From assembly GCF_016806065.1 (NCBI RefSeq), contig NZ_CP032407.1, forward strand, positions 62,001 to 126,000: a stretch of DNA of 64,000 nt, in the 5' to 3' direction. Below, one piece after another: positions 42,450-50,346 of this stretch (position 1 is the stretch's first letter; each line of letters opens with the position of its first letter). The stretch is from Rhizobium rosettiformans (lineage in GTDB: Bacteria > Pseudomonadota > Alphaproteobacteria > Rhizobiales > Rhizobiaceae). The position numbers and the translations under genes are program-made. Below the pieces are notes generated by a model. The model ran no database searches. It saw only the letters and a list, made by a program, of their open reading frames with translations, and was not told where the DNA came from.

Positions 42450-43769
42450 ATGCTGGACGTTCTGGCCAATCGAACCTATCGGCATCTGTTCCTGGCGCAG
42501 GTGATCGCGTTGGTTGGGACAGGTCTCGCGACCGTGGCGCTCGGATTGTTGGCTTTTGACCTCGCCGGAGACAGGGCGGGTGCTGTGCTCGGTACGGCAC
42601 TCGCCATCAAGATGATCGCCTATGTCACGGTGGCACCGATCGCCGGCGCATTCGCGGAAGTCCTGCCGCGCCGTGCCATGCTCGTTAGCCTCGATCTGGT
42701 GCGGGCTGCCGTGGCGCTGTGTCTGCCCTTCGTCACTGAGATTTGGCAGGTCTATGTGCTGATCTTCGTGCTCCAGTCGGCCTCCGCCGCCTTTACCCCG
42801 GCATTCCAGGCAACCATCCCCGACGTTTTGCCGGATGAGAAGGACTATACCCGCGCCCTATCACTTTCGCGGCTCGCCTACGATCTTGAGAGCCTTGTCA
42901 GCCCGATGCTGGCGGCAGCCCTGCTGACGGTCATTTCCTTCCATTCGCTCTTTGCCGGCACCGTCGTGGGATTTCTGGCCTCTGCGGCACTGGTCGTATC
43001 CGTGGCACTGCCAAACCATCCAGCCAAGGAGCGCAGAAGCATCTACGCGCGCACGACCCGTGGCCTTCGGCTATACCTCGCGACACCCCGATTGCGCGGT
43101 CTGCTTGCCCTTTGCCTCACCGTTTCGGCTGCGGGCGCCATGGTCATCGTCAACACCGTCGTCTTCGTCCAAGCGGGGCTGGGTCTTACCCAGACCGATA
43201 CGGCTCTTGCGCTTGCCGCTTTCGGATGCGGCTCGATGCTCGCCGCCCTGTCCTTGCCCAATCTTCTGGATCGGGTCGCCGACAGGCCAGTGATGCTGTC
43301 CGGAGCGGCGATCCTCATTGCCGGACTGGTTCTGACCGCCTTCGTCAGTAACTACACCGTGCTTCTGGCGATCTGGCTGGTGATGGGGCTGGGCTACTCG
43401 ATCGTACAGACACCTTCAGGCAGGTTGCTGCGCCGGTCTGCTCATGCTGAGGATCGCCCGGCCTTGTTCGCCGCCCATTTCGCTTTGTCGCATGCCGCCT
43501 GGTTGCTGACCTATCCACTGTCAGGATGGCTCGGCGCGACCATAGGCTTGCCTTTGACGGCAATCATTCTTGCCATTATCGCCGGGCTTGGCCTTATATG
43601 TGCATTCTGGCTCTGGCGGGCCTCTGACGAAGTGGAAGTCGAGCACAGCCATGACGATCTGGCGGAGAACGATCCGCATCTGATAGAGGGGCATCACCGC
43701 CATGGTAATCGACACAGCCACGCCTTCATGATCGATCGCCTGCATCCGGAATGGCCGCGTGAGCACTGA
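42450..43769 (+). CDS. MFS metal exporter, NreB-like, with His-rich tail
   Basis: The start is ATG 42450 (GGAGCC just upstream), ten bases after the repressor stop. The 439-residue protein has twelve membrane helices and the MFS pattern (ANRTYRHLFLAQVIALVGTGLATVALGLLAF, then AFAEVLPRRAMLVSLDLVRA in the first loop). The cytoplasmic tail from about residue 390 is rich in His and Asp (VEVEHSHDDLAENDP, GHHRHGNRHSH). A His-rich C-terminus is the mark of NreB/NrsD-type nickel exporters. The tail overlaps the next gene by eleven bases, so the genes are coupled. Confidence 0.82.
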   Translation: MLDVLANRTYRHLFLAQVIALVGTGLATVALGLLAFDLAGDRAGAVLGTALAIKMIAYVTVAPIAGAFAEVLPRRAMLVSLDLVRAAVALCLPFVTEIWQVYVLIFVLQSASAAFTPAFQATIPDVLPDEKDYTRALSLSRLAYDLESLVSPMLAAALLTVISFHSLFAGTVVGFLASAALVVSVALPNHPAKERRSIYARTTRGLRLYLATPRLRGLLALCLTVSAAGAMVIVNTVVFVQAGLGLTQTDTALALAAFGCGSMLAALSLPNLLDRVADRPVMLSGAAILIAGLVLTAFVSNYTVLLAIWLVMGLGYSIVQTPSGRLLRRSAHAEDRPALFAAHFALSHAAWLLTYPLSGWLGATIGLPLTAIILAIIAGLGLICAFWLWRASDEVEVEHSHDDLAENDPHLIEGHHRHGNRHSHAFMIDRLHPEWPREH

Positions 43770-44199
43770 CCTCGCGGCCTATTTCGGCCTGTTCAGCGCT
43801 GCATTTCTCGCCGCAACCATCCTGCCGGCACAGTCAGAGGCGGTGCTTGCGCTGATGATCCTCGCCGATCGCTATCCGCTTGCCGCCCTGATCGGTGTCG
43901 CAAGCTTGGGCAATGTGTTCGGCTCCGTGGTCAACTGGATGCTCGGACGGGGGATCGAGCACTACCGCGACCGTCGATGGTTCCCAGTGTCGCCGGAAAA
44001 GCTCGACAAGGCCGAAGGCTGGTACCGCCGCTATGGAAAATGGTCGCTGCTGGCAAGCTGGGTCCCGATCATCGGCGATCCGATCACCGTCATCGCGGGT
44101 GTGTTGCGGGTTCCGTTCCTGATATTCCTCACGCTTGTCACCATCGCCAAGGTCGGCCGTTATCTGGTGCTGGCCTGGGCGACGGTCACGGTGGCCTGA
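43759..44199 (+). CDS. YqaA/DedA-like membrane protein
   Basis: The 146-residue protein starts at GTG 43759, overlapping the MFS gene. It has about four membrane helices and the YqaA-type DedA pattern: AATILPAQSEAVLALMIL, GVASLGNVFGSVVNWMLGR, WYRRYGKWSLLASWVPIIGDPITVIAGVLRVPF. DedA-superfamily proteins affect membrane potential, lipid flipping and resistance. In nickel operons such a gene is frequently present, without a proven role. It ends two bases before the next start. Confidence 0.8.
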   Translation: MSTDLAAYFGLFSAAFLAATILPAQSEAVLALMILADRYPLAALIGVASLGNVFGSVVNWMLGRGIEHYRDRRWFPVSPEKLDKAEGWYRRYGKWSLLASWVPIIGDPITVIAGVLRVPFLIFLTLVTIAKVGRYLVLAWATVTVA

Positions 44200-44201
44200 G
44201 C

Positions 44202-44918
44202 ATGCTGACCTGGCTTTTAGAGTATCAGAAAGTGACCTATCTCGCATTCGGCGAGCACATAAGCACCTTCGCAAATGGCGGCGGCTCAGTCGCGTTCCTT
44301 GCCTTCCTGCCGATGGGTCTCCTGCTGGGTGCTGTCCATGCGCTGATGCCGGGCCATAGCAAGTTGCTGATGGCGACCTATGTTGTGGGCTCAAAGGGAG
44401 GGCCGTGGAGCGCGCTGCTCACCGCCATTGTCCTGGCGACCACGCATATCACCATCTCGGTCCTGATCGTTCTTCTGTCCCTGCCGCTGATCGATTACAT
44501 GTTCGGCGGTTCTGGACCCGGATCGTCGCCAGTTCTGGAGCACCTGAGCCGTGGTGCCATCGGTCTGATCGGTCTCTGGATGATCTGGAGGGGTCTACGC
44601 GCCAGCAGTCACAACCATGCGCGCCGCCAGGGCGCAGGCTTTGGCTTCGTGGCCGGTCTTATCCCTTGTCCGCTGACACTGTTTGTCATGACCTATGCAA
44701 CTGCGCGCGGGGTGCCCGCTGCAGGACTGCTGTTTGCAGTCCTCATGTTGGGCGGCGTTGCCCTGACACTATCTAGCGTCGCGCTGCTGGCTGTTTCCTT
44801 CAGGAAGGTCTTCGACCGGCTGTTCAGCCGCAATGAACAGAGGCTCAAGCTGTCTCGTGGACTGGAGATCACCGTCGGCCTCGGCATGGTCGCAGTTGCA
44901 ACAATGACCCTCAGTTAG
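44202..44918 (+). CDS. NicO-type nickel/cobalt efflux protein (RcnA-like)
   Basis: The start is ATG 44202, two bases after the stop of the DedA-like gene. The 238-residue protein has about six membrane helices and the NicO signature GAVHALMPGHSKLLMATYVVGS (His and Gly-His in the second helix), followed by LATTHITISVLIVLL and FVAGLIPCPLTLFVMTYA. The family exports nickel and cobalt. It closes the repressor operon. With the MFS exporter it gives two efflux paths for the same cation set. It is shorter than E. coli RcnA because it lacks the His-rich loop. Confidence 0.85.
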   Translation: MLTWLLEYQKVTYLAFGEHISTFANGGGSVAFLAFLPMGLLLGAVHALMPGHSKLLMATYVVGSKGGPWSALLTAIVLATTHITISVLIVLLSLPLIDYMFGGSGPGSSPVLEHLSRGAIGLIGLWMIWRGLRASSHNHARRQGAGFGFVAGLIPCPLTLFVMTYATARGVPAAGLLFAVLMLGGVALTLSSVALLAVSFRKVFDRLFSRNEQRLKLSRGLEITVGLGMVAVATMTLS

Positions 44919-45046
44919 GCGGCATTCGCAGAAAAGGCAGCCTCTATAACTCGGATGGCGAGCGACTTTCCGGCTTTGCTACCAAGAACGTCTACATTGA
45001 TTCAACGCACTAAGAGGGGAGAAAGGCGCTCTGCCCTCTCTCCCCC

Positions 45047-45165
45047 ACAAGCACTAAACCGGTCTCCCCATGCTTCGGCCTGTGTGGCCTGCAGCACCGG
45101 CCGCATTTCCATGAAATCCGTCTCGGCCCTCCGGGTGGGTGATCCCCCTCCGGTTTAGCGCTTGT
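45047..45165. repeat. Long-range inverted repeat
   Basis: ACAAGCACTAAACCGG (45047-45062) is complementary to CCGGTTTAGCGCTTGT (45150-45165) at 15 of 16 positions. Pyrimidine-rich CTCTCTCCCCC-type tracts adjoin both arms. Confidence 0.6.
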
Positions 45166-45196
45166 CCCCCTCTCTCCAGCTGTTCCGCACGAGCTC

Positions 45197-45225
45197 GGGA
45201 GCAGGAGCGGGGCTCCTGCCCTCCC
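45197..45225 (+). repeat. Compact hairpin upstream of the small gene at 45278
   Basis: GCAGGAGC (45201-45208) pairs with GCTCCTGC (45212-45219) around a GGG loop. The flanks GGGA and TCCC extend the stem past a 2-base bulge. There is no T-run, so it is not a typical terminator. Confidence 0.5.
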
Positions 45226-45277
45226 TTCGATTTCGGGAGGTCAAGGAGTGATCGCTTGCGCTTGTGGAGAGGGAAAG

Positions 45278-45559
45278 ATGTCAGAAAAGCTTGAGCTGCA
45301 ACCCGACGAGCCTTTGTCCGTGAAGGTCGAACGTCACCGGGCCGTGTACCTGGCGGCCGTCAACGGCGAGGGTGGCGCTGACATGGATCAAGAAGCGAGG
45401 GCACGTATGGAAATCATCAGGCACGCGCCGTCAGATCAGGTTAAGAGAGATCAGAAGCTGCTTTACGTAGCAGGGTATCTAATTGCCTCCAAGGGAAGCC
45501 TAAACCCTGAGGAAATGGAGCTTCTTCTGTCAGGCTCCATCTCACTGCCGGGGCACTGA
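45278..45559 (+). CDS. Small protein of unknown function at the border of the transfer region
   Basis: I place the start at ATG 45278 (MSEKLELQPDEP) because GAGAGGG lies five bases upstream; an in-frame GTG or ATG-like start at 45248 would add ten residues. The 93-residue product is acidic at both ends and helical (DQEARARMEIIRHAP, DQKLLYVAGYLIASKG, LNPEEMELLLSG). No known family was recognised. It is convergent with the leftward transfer-associated operon, whose last gene ends 27 bases away. Confidence 0.5.
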   Translation: MSEKLELQPDEPLSVKVERHRAVYLAAVNGEGGADMDQEARARMEIIRHAPSDQVKRDQKLLYVAGYLIASKGSLNPEEMELLLSGSISLPGH

Positions 45560-45585
45560 TGAGCAACAGGCATCTGGCCCTGAAA

Positions 45586-46008
45586 TCAGTAGTTGGTGGC
45601 AACCCATTCGCCGGAGGCAGACTTGGCAAATCCAATAACGCGATCGAGAGGAGCTGCGTTCGGATTCCTCTTGATGGCCGCAACGCATGCTACGCCTGGA
45701 CCGCTGGCGTTCTCGTCACACTCTCCCAAGGTCAGGGTTACATCGGCTTCACCGCGGCCAGTCCTCAGAGGATTGCGGGCATAAGCCTTGCGGTATGCGG
45801 CTAGAGCTTCCTCTTCTGTCGGTATCTCAAGCACAGGAGCCGGAGGTTCGGGAATTAGGGAGGGATTGGCTGCAATAAGGGCCGCGATCTCCGCATCAGT
45901 AGGGGCCCGAACAACCGGCTCTGGCTCCGGCATGATGAGATAAGTACCTCCTGCACCGGCGAGAATGCCGATACCGGCTGCTGCTACGACGAGAATGTTG
46001 CTGTTCAT
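45586..46008 (-). CDS. Membrane-anchored periplasmic protein in the transfer-associated operon
   Basis: The ATG at 46008 is used; a GTG three codons upstream directly abuts the TrbM-like stop. The 140-residue product has an N-terminal membrane helix (ILVVAAAGIGILAGAGGTYLIM) and a proline/glutamate-rich stretch (MPEPEPVVRAPT, PSLIPEPPAPVLEIP). A compact C-terminal domain follows with two Cys (LGECDENASGPGVACVAA) that could form a disulfide. The family is not recognised. As last gene of a six-gene operon it probably acts in the periplasm with the secretion apparatus. Confidence 0.65.
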   Translation of the reverse strand: MNSNILVVAAAGIGILAGAGGTYLIMPEPEPVVRAPTDAEIAALIAANPSLIPEPPAPVLEIPTEEEALAAYRKAYARNPLRTGRGEADVTLTLGECDENASGPGVACVAAIKRNPNAAPLDRVIGFAKSASGEWVATNY

Positions 46009-46017
46009 GTCATCCAC

Positions 46018-46605
46018 TCAGTCATTCAAGTTGAACCAAGCGCGCTGCTTGACGCCCTTATCGTTCGGAATGTCGAAATAATAAGGATCCGCGCGGCGAG
46101 GGCGGGGCTGAGTGATCTGCACCATGCAGCCATTGTCTCGGTTGAAAACATCATTTTCGTTGTTCTGGTTGATCTGCCGGATCGTGACACCTTTGCGCTC
46201 GTTTTCTCGGGCGTCACCAAATTGGGTACGGAAGGCGGCACGGTTGCTGCACTGGTTGACGGTTTTCGTGCACTGATCCTTGTCGTCTCGGCCCAAGAAC
46301 GACCGATCCCCATCGGTGCGGGAGGAAACGGCGGTCATGCCGGCAGGGCATTCCTCGTAAGGTTCATAGCCCGGCTTTCCAGCTTTTGCTTCATGGCAGA
46401 TCGGCCAGGAGAAGCCGGGCTTCGCCATAGCCGATATGAGCCTTTTCATCGGGGGAACGCAGTAGGGGACTCCATGCCAGGAGGGGCTTTGTGAGGCTGC
46501 GCACAAGAGAATCTGGCAACCCCATGAGGCATCCTCAGCCTTGGCAGATGCTGGAGAGATGGCAAGAGCCGCGAGCCCGACTACGGCAAAAAACACTGGT
46601 TTCAT
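46018..46605 (-). CDS. TrbM/KikA-like conjugal transfer protein
   Basis: The 195-residue product has a signal peptide (cut near SAKAEDA) and the TrbM pattern WGCQILLCAASQ, SWHGVPYCVPPMKRLISAMAKPGFSWPIC. Conserved Cys residues can form disulfides. TrbM/KikA/MpfK proteins are periplasmic parts of P-type and related conjugation systems. A second region (CTKTVNQCSNRAAF) adds more Cys pairs. It directly follows the small membrane protein gene by one base and is followed by the anchored protein gene. Confidence 0.75.
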   Translation of the reverse strand: MKPVFFAVVGLAALAISPASAKAEDASWGCQILLCAASQSPSWHGVPYCVPPMKRLISAMAKPGFSWPICHEAKAGKPGYEPYEECPAGMTAVSSRTDGDRSFLGRDDKDQCTKTVNQCSNRAAFRTQFGDARENERKGVTIRQINQNNENDVFNRDNGCMVQITQPRPRRADPYYFDIPNDKGVKQRAWFNLND

Positions 46606-46606
46606 A

Positions 46607-47011
46607 TCAGGTGTCCCTCTTGATCAATGCTGCTGAAATTGCCGGCTCGGAAAAAGGTCTTTCGAGCGGAGTCCTGTGTTGGATGCGTTCGCCTGCGGCG
46701 TAGATGACGGCCGAGATCAGCGCGAAGCACGCAAACCAGGAAATGCCGATGCGATAGAGCAGTGGCTGATTGGGAATATCCCGAGAAACCGCGGCGAAGG
46801 CGAAGAGCCCGACCAGGTAGCTGTCGAACGACAAGTGACGCTTGTCGTGGAAAGCCAGGGACAGGATGAGAAGGAAGGCCGCTAGTAGCGCGTGGATCCA
46901 CCAGAGTCTCTGCGCCGGGGTTATGAGGGCGATCGAGAGGGAGATGGCAAGCAGCAAGCCAGCCAAGGGATCCGTTGCGAGAGAGGTCGCAATATGTGCG
47001 AGGTCTGGCAA
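46607..47011 (-). CDS. Polytopic small membrane protein in the transfer-associated operon
   Basis: The 134-residue protein has four likely membrane helices (LAGLLLAISLSIALI, WWIHALLAAFLLILSLAF, YLVGLFAFAAVS, IGISWFACFALISAVIYAA) and charged ends. The family is not recognised. It starts directly next to the stop of the SNase-like gene (47012) and ends one base before the TrbM-like gene. Possible roles are entry exclusion or a scaffold for transfer proteins, which would be inference only. Confidence 0.6.
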   Translation of the reverse strand: MPDLAHIATSLATDPLAGLLLAISLSIALITPAQRLWWIHALLAAFLLILSLAFHDKRHLSFDSYLVGLFAFAAVSRDIPNQPLLYRIGISWFACFALISAVIYAAGERIQHRTPLERPFSEPAISAALIKRDT

Positions 47012-47716
47012 CTATCGGTCTGTCCTCTTCGGCTTGTTTCGCGCATCAGCAAAAGGAGGAGAGATCTCGCTTTTCCTCTCGGCCAATAGATTGAAGTCGG
47101 CGATCGGATGCCGATCTAGCGTCTTGTCGACGGCTTTCCGGCGCCATTCGTTCATGTCCAACACGTAGGTTCCCCACATCCCATACCGGGCGGCCATCGC
47201 GTTGGTCTGATAAGCGTAATACTGGGCGTTGATGTAAGGGGAATCGAGACGAGCCCAACCAACGCGCAGCATTTCGGCGGCGAGATCCACACCGTTAGTC
47301 GTGCATTGTGCGACGGGTATCCCATCGTTCGCGTAGGCCAGACCGACGCAAGTCGTGGGTCTGTTTCCGACAGTCCTTTTCAGCCAGGCCTTGGCGAAGG
47401 GACCGCATGGAACGGGGGTTGGAGCCTGTTGCTTGTCCCGGTTGGTCCACTTTGGGTTCAAAGCCCATTGAGGAAGCTCACAGGTGTCGATGCCAGCCAA
47501 CCTTACTTTATAGCCATTGCCAAGCGTGCCGAACCATAGCGTGCGGCCGTCGAGAACGGTTACCGGGCCTTTGAACGTCGGCAACCGAACAGCAGCAGCA
47601 ACGGGAGGCGCAGCCTGACCGCGTAGGGCGTGCCAGTTTTGATAGATCGGATCGGCGGCAAACGCCGGCAAGGCCAAAGAGCTTGCGGCGATAGCAAGGA
47701 TAAGGCGGTTTCTCAT
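47012..47716 (-). CDS. Secreted SNase-fold protein (thermonuclease family), best-preserved of three
   Basis: The 234-residue product has a signal peptide (cut near AFAADP) and an SNase-like barrel from about residue 45. VTVLDGRTLWF stands for the DGDT strand (the second Asp is Arg here), and KVRLAGIDTCELPQW keeps Arg35-, Asp40- and Glu43-equivalents of staphylococcal nuclease. The second half reads GPFAKAWLKRTVGNRPTTCVGLAYANDGIPVAQCTTNGVDLAAEMLRVGWA, where Arg87 is not obvious. It may keep weak activity or only bind nucleic acid or a partner. The start overlaps the upstream gene's stop by four bases. Confidence 0.75.
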   Translation of the reverse strand: MRNRLILAIAASSLALPAFAADPIYQNWHALRGQAAPPVAAAVRLPTFKGPVTVLDGRTLWFGTLGNGYKVRLAGIDTCELPQWALNPKWTNRDKQQAPTPVPCGPFAKAWLKRTVGNRPTTCVGLAYANDGIPVAQCTTNGVDLAAEMLRVGWARLDSPYINAQYYAYQTNAMAARYGMWGTYVLDMNEWRRKAVDKTLDRHPIADFNLLAERKSEISPPFADARNKPKRTDR

Positions 47717-48249
47717 GGCTGGGCGCTCCTCGATCGCTGGTTCGCCTCACGACTAAGCAGGATGGAAGGATGCTGAACGTCGGAGAATTGCCAAAGGCCG
47801 GCCTTTTTTTGCTGAGCAAGCTGCTCGGCTATGGCGTAGGGGGCATGATAAGGGAGACCATCGGTCTTCAAGGCGGCGAATGCATAGCCGCTTGTCACCA
47901 TGATCTGCGCGAGGTCGAGCCTTTGACTGCCAACCGTGGCGTAACAAACGACATATGAGATGCCGTTAAGCGTCGCCACGGGGGCACAGATCGGTTTGGT
48001 GTCCTTGATGTAGGCAGCCAACATCGCAAGCGATGCCTCGCCGCAATCTTGTCTATTGCCCTGACCATCCGTGTAGGCAGTGCCGCGCAAGCAGGACTGG
48101 ATGCCATAGAGACGAAACCGTTCTCCGTTCGAGATCCAGGTGTCCCCCGTTTCCAGGGTAATGCCGGGAGCAAGATCGAAGTACCCTTCAGGTGCGGCAT
48201 TGGCTGCAAAGGGCAGTAGAGTCGCGACGAGTGCAGCAGCAAGCTTCAT
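47713..48249 (-). CDS. Secreted SNase-fold protein with altered active site
   Basis: I place the start at ATG 48249 (MKLAAALVATLLPF), which overlaps the upstream stop by four bases; an earlier in-frame ATG would add nine residues. The 178-residue product has a signal peptide (cut near ANAAPEG) and an SNase-like barrel. The strand that holds the catalytic Asp-Thr-Pro-Glu in nuclease reads RLYGIQSCLRG, so the metal Asp is Gln and the catalytic Glu is Leu. The Cys pairs (SCLRG, QDCGEA, PICAP, VVCYA) suggest disulfides. It is probably a non-catalytic structural or binding protein. Confidence 0.7.
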   Translation of the reverse strand: MKLAAALVATLLPFAANAAPEGYFDLAPGITLETGDTWISNGERFRLYGIQSCLRGTAYTDGQGNRQDCGEASLAMLAAYIKDTKPICAPVATLNGISYVVCYATVGSQRLDLAQIMVTSGYAFAALKTDGLPYHAPYAIAEQLAQQKKAGLWQFSDVQHPSILLSREANQRSRSAQP

Positions 48250-48854
48250 TGCGCCTTCACCCGAGGATCTGCCCACATGCCGTAGGAACCCTTCTGGCCG
48301 ATTTCCTGAGCCTCCGTGAGATCAGGACGTTCGAATGAACCATCGGCTTTCTTAGTCAGGCGAACCGCTCCCAACGACAGAAGCTGCTCCTCAAGATTAT
48401 CAACCGTGTCCATTGCTCCAGGATAGTTATAGTAGCCGTAGCAAGTGACATCTTGAACGGGGGCAGTCTGCTCGCTGATGAAGGCCCTGCAGAACAGAAC
48501 CTTGGGGCTCTGCAGCATCGTTTGCAGCTGCTGCGTACCAAACTCCTCGCAAGTCCCGGAATAGTCCTCCGCGCGATTGACCAAATCGCCGTTGCAGGGC
48601 TGAACGCCATATAGATGCAACGTTGTCGATTCATCGACGCGAAACTCAGTCGCCGAGATAGCCTTGAAGCCATTGGCAGTTGCGTAACCTTTGCGATCAG
48701 CGACTTTGCCGGTCCCGTCGTAATACTCGACGACAAGAACCGTCTTGCCCGGCGCCGCCAGTGACCTGATGTAGTCCTTGTTCACCGCAGGAGCGGCAAG
48801 CGCTTGTGTTGCCAATGCGCAACTTAGAAGCGCAGGAATGATGGCCTGTTTCAT
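48246..48854 (-). CDS. Secreted SNase-fold protein with altered active site, first gene of operon
   Basis: The 202-residue product has a signal peptide (cut near ALAAPAV). Its barrel resembles the other two products: LHLYGVQPCNGDL replaces the RLxxIDTPE strand, so Arg35 is His, Asp40 is Gln and Glu43 is Asn. Cys residues (QPCNG, GTCEEFG, LFCRAF, VTCYGY) occur at the same relative places as in the second protein. It is the first gene of the six-gene leftward operon and is divergent from the virB1-like gene. It probably does not cleave nucleic acids. Confidence 0.68.
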   Translation of the reverse strand: MKQAIIPALLSCALATQALAAPAVNKDYIRSLAAPGKTVLVVEYYDGTGKVADRKGYATANGFKAISATEFRVDESTTLHLYGVQPCNGDLVNRAEDYSGTCEEFGTQQLQTMLQSPKVLFCRAFISEQTAPVQDVTCYGYYNYPGAMDTVDNLEEQLLSLGAVRLTKKADGSFERPDLTEAQEIGQKGSYGMWADPRVKAQ

Positions 48855-49013
48855 ATTCTAGCCCTAACCATCCGTAGTGCGATTGTTGACCCTGCAAAAT
48901 AGGGTTTAACACCGATCAGAAAACTTGTAAGAGTGCATCAGTTCGGTATCATGTGTGCATTGACTCTAGTCGGTTTTCGTGGCGATCACAACACCGTTTG
49001 ACGGGCGGGTGCG

Positions 49014-49988
49014 ATGGATAAAAACACTGTCTATGCAGGGTATCTAGGCCCGCGAACCCTGACTAGCGCAGCATTATCCATGCTGCTCGCGGCCAATACT
49101 GCTGCGTCACAAGACCTAGCCGCAACAGGGCGTATTTCCAGCGATTACAACGGTTCTGTGACAATCAACGAGGAATCTCTTGTCACGAACTTCGAAGATC
49201 GCTGGAGCGGTGTCGAGACATCAGAGAAGGAATTCGTCCTTGGTGCAAACGGTGTTGTCACGAAGGGCGGAGCCGAGGATTTGGGCGCAACGGCGTCGAA
49301 CGACGCGGGAGCCAAATGGCATCAAATTGATGCGTCTATCAGCGCGTATTTTGATGTCTCGGAGCGCGCCACCGGCCGCATTGAGCCTGTCCAGACTCCC
49401 ACTCTAGATACTACATCTAGTGATACCCCCAAAAATCTAGGGGCACGGACTCCCGTTGAAGAGTGCGGGCCGTCGCCCCTGTCACCTGATGAGATTAAAG
49501 CGCTGGTTGTATCCACTGCGCGCCGATACAGCGTCGACGAGGGCTTCGCGGTTGCGATTGCCTGGGCCGAAAGCCGCTTCGATGAGATCCGCAATTCACC
49601 GAAAGGCGCACGCGGACCGATGCAGCTTATCCCCGAAACGGCGGCTCGCTTCGGTGTTCAGGACATTTGCGATCCCGCTCAAAACATCGAGGGCGGGATG
49701 AAGTACCTGCGCTTCCTGCTCGATGAGTTTCAGAACCCGCTTCTGGTCGCAGCCGCTTACAACAGCGGGGAGGCTCGCATCTACGAATATGGCGGCGTTC
49801 CGCCATTCCAAGAAACCGTCGGCTATGTCGCAAAGGTCGTGAATTTCCAGCTTGGCCTACCGATGCCAACCGGCAAACGGAAGGCGAACGGGATCGTCCG
49901 AGACATGGCGGCAAAGAACACCAGCGATGCCGGAGTCATCGCTGTGGAGAAGACCGGCAAGTTCGTCGGCGGCGTGATGCATTTTTAA
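49014..49988 (+). CDS. virB1: VirB1-like lytic transglycosylase, first gene of the virB operon
   Basis: The 324-residue product has an N-terminal hydrophobic signal (about 15-32), then about 125 residues without a clear domain, then an SLT domain. The catalytic Glu lies in AIAWAESRFDEI, followed by GARGPMQLIPETAARFGV, NIEGGMKYLRFLLDEF and VAAAYNSGEARIYEYGGVPPF. Such enzymes open the cell wall locally for the secretion channel. A divergent promoter region of about 160 bases separates it from the SNase-like operon. A second SLT gene lies further down in the same operon. Confidence 0.85.
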   Translation: MDKNTVYAGYLGPRTLTSAALSMLLAANTAASQDLAATGRISSDYNGSVTINEESLVTNFEDRWSGVETSEKEFVLGANGVVTKGGAEDLGATASNDAGAKWHQIDASISAYFDVSERATGRIEPVQTPTLDTTSSDTPKNLGARTPVEECGPSPLSPDEIKALVVSTARRYSVDEGFAVAIAWAESRFDEIRNSPKGARGPMQLIPETAARFGVQDICDPAQNIEGGMKYLRFLLDEFQNPLLVAAAYNSGEARIYEYGGVPPFQETVGYVAKVVNFQLGLPMPTGKRKANGIVRDMAAKNTSDAGVIAVEKTGKFVGGVMHF

Positions 49989-49998
49989 GGAGAGAACT

Positions 49999-50346
49999 AT
50001 GAACAACGTCGTTTCCCGGCATTCCGGGGCATTGAAGGCAGTGGCCGTCATTGGCTTGGTGGCAGCCCTGCAAGTTGCAGGCGCTGATCAAGCGCTTGCA
50101 CAGGCTAGCGGTGGCGGCGGCGGTGCATTCGCCCCCCTTCAGACAGCCGTGCAGATGATCGTTGACTTCATCACCGGACCCTTCGGACGTCTGATGGCAA
50201 TCATCGCCGTGATTGGCCTCGGCTTCCTTGCCTTTGCCGGCAGGCTCTCGTGGTTCACGGCCGGAGCCGTCGTCATTGGCATCGGTCTCGTGTTCGGCGC
50301 CCCTGCCATCGTTGACCAGATGATTTCGTCGGTAGGCGGCGGCTGA
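49999..50346 (+). CDS. virB2: VirB2-like pilin subunit
   Basis: The 115-residue precursor has a long signal peptide ending near ADQALAQA. A mature part of about 70 residues follows with two membrane helices (LMAIIAVIGLGFLAFAG and VIGIGLVFGAPAIVDQMI), the VirB2/TrbC pattern. It polymerises into the conjugative pilus. A GGAGAG site precedes the ATG, ten bases after the virB1 stop. Its stop overlaps the virB3 start. Confidence 0.88.
   Translation: MNNVVSRHSGALKAVAVIGLVAALQVAGADQALAQASGGGGGAFAPLQTAVQMIVDFITGPFGRLMAIIAVIGLGFLAFAGRLSWFTAGAVVIGIGLVFGAPAIVDQMISSVGGG

Larger units (their letters stand above)
44919..45277. other. Structured non-coding stretch between metal island and transfer region
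   Basis: No convincing gene is seen in about 360 bases. It is rich in paired sequence: a long-range inverted repeat (45047-45062 with 45150-45165) encloses about 90 G/C-rich bases, and a compact hairpin follows at 45197-45225. It could be a leader of the small gene at 45278, a cis site of the transfer system, or the scar of an element. Confidence 0.4.

Noticed and set aside
44919..45277. CRISPR array or tRNA in the structured gap
   Set aside because: The repeats are inverted and occur only once each, and no cloverleaf could be folded by eye. No CRISPR-like array was seen anywhere in the window.
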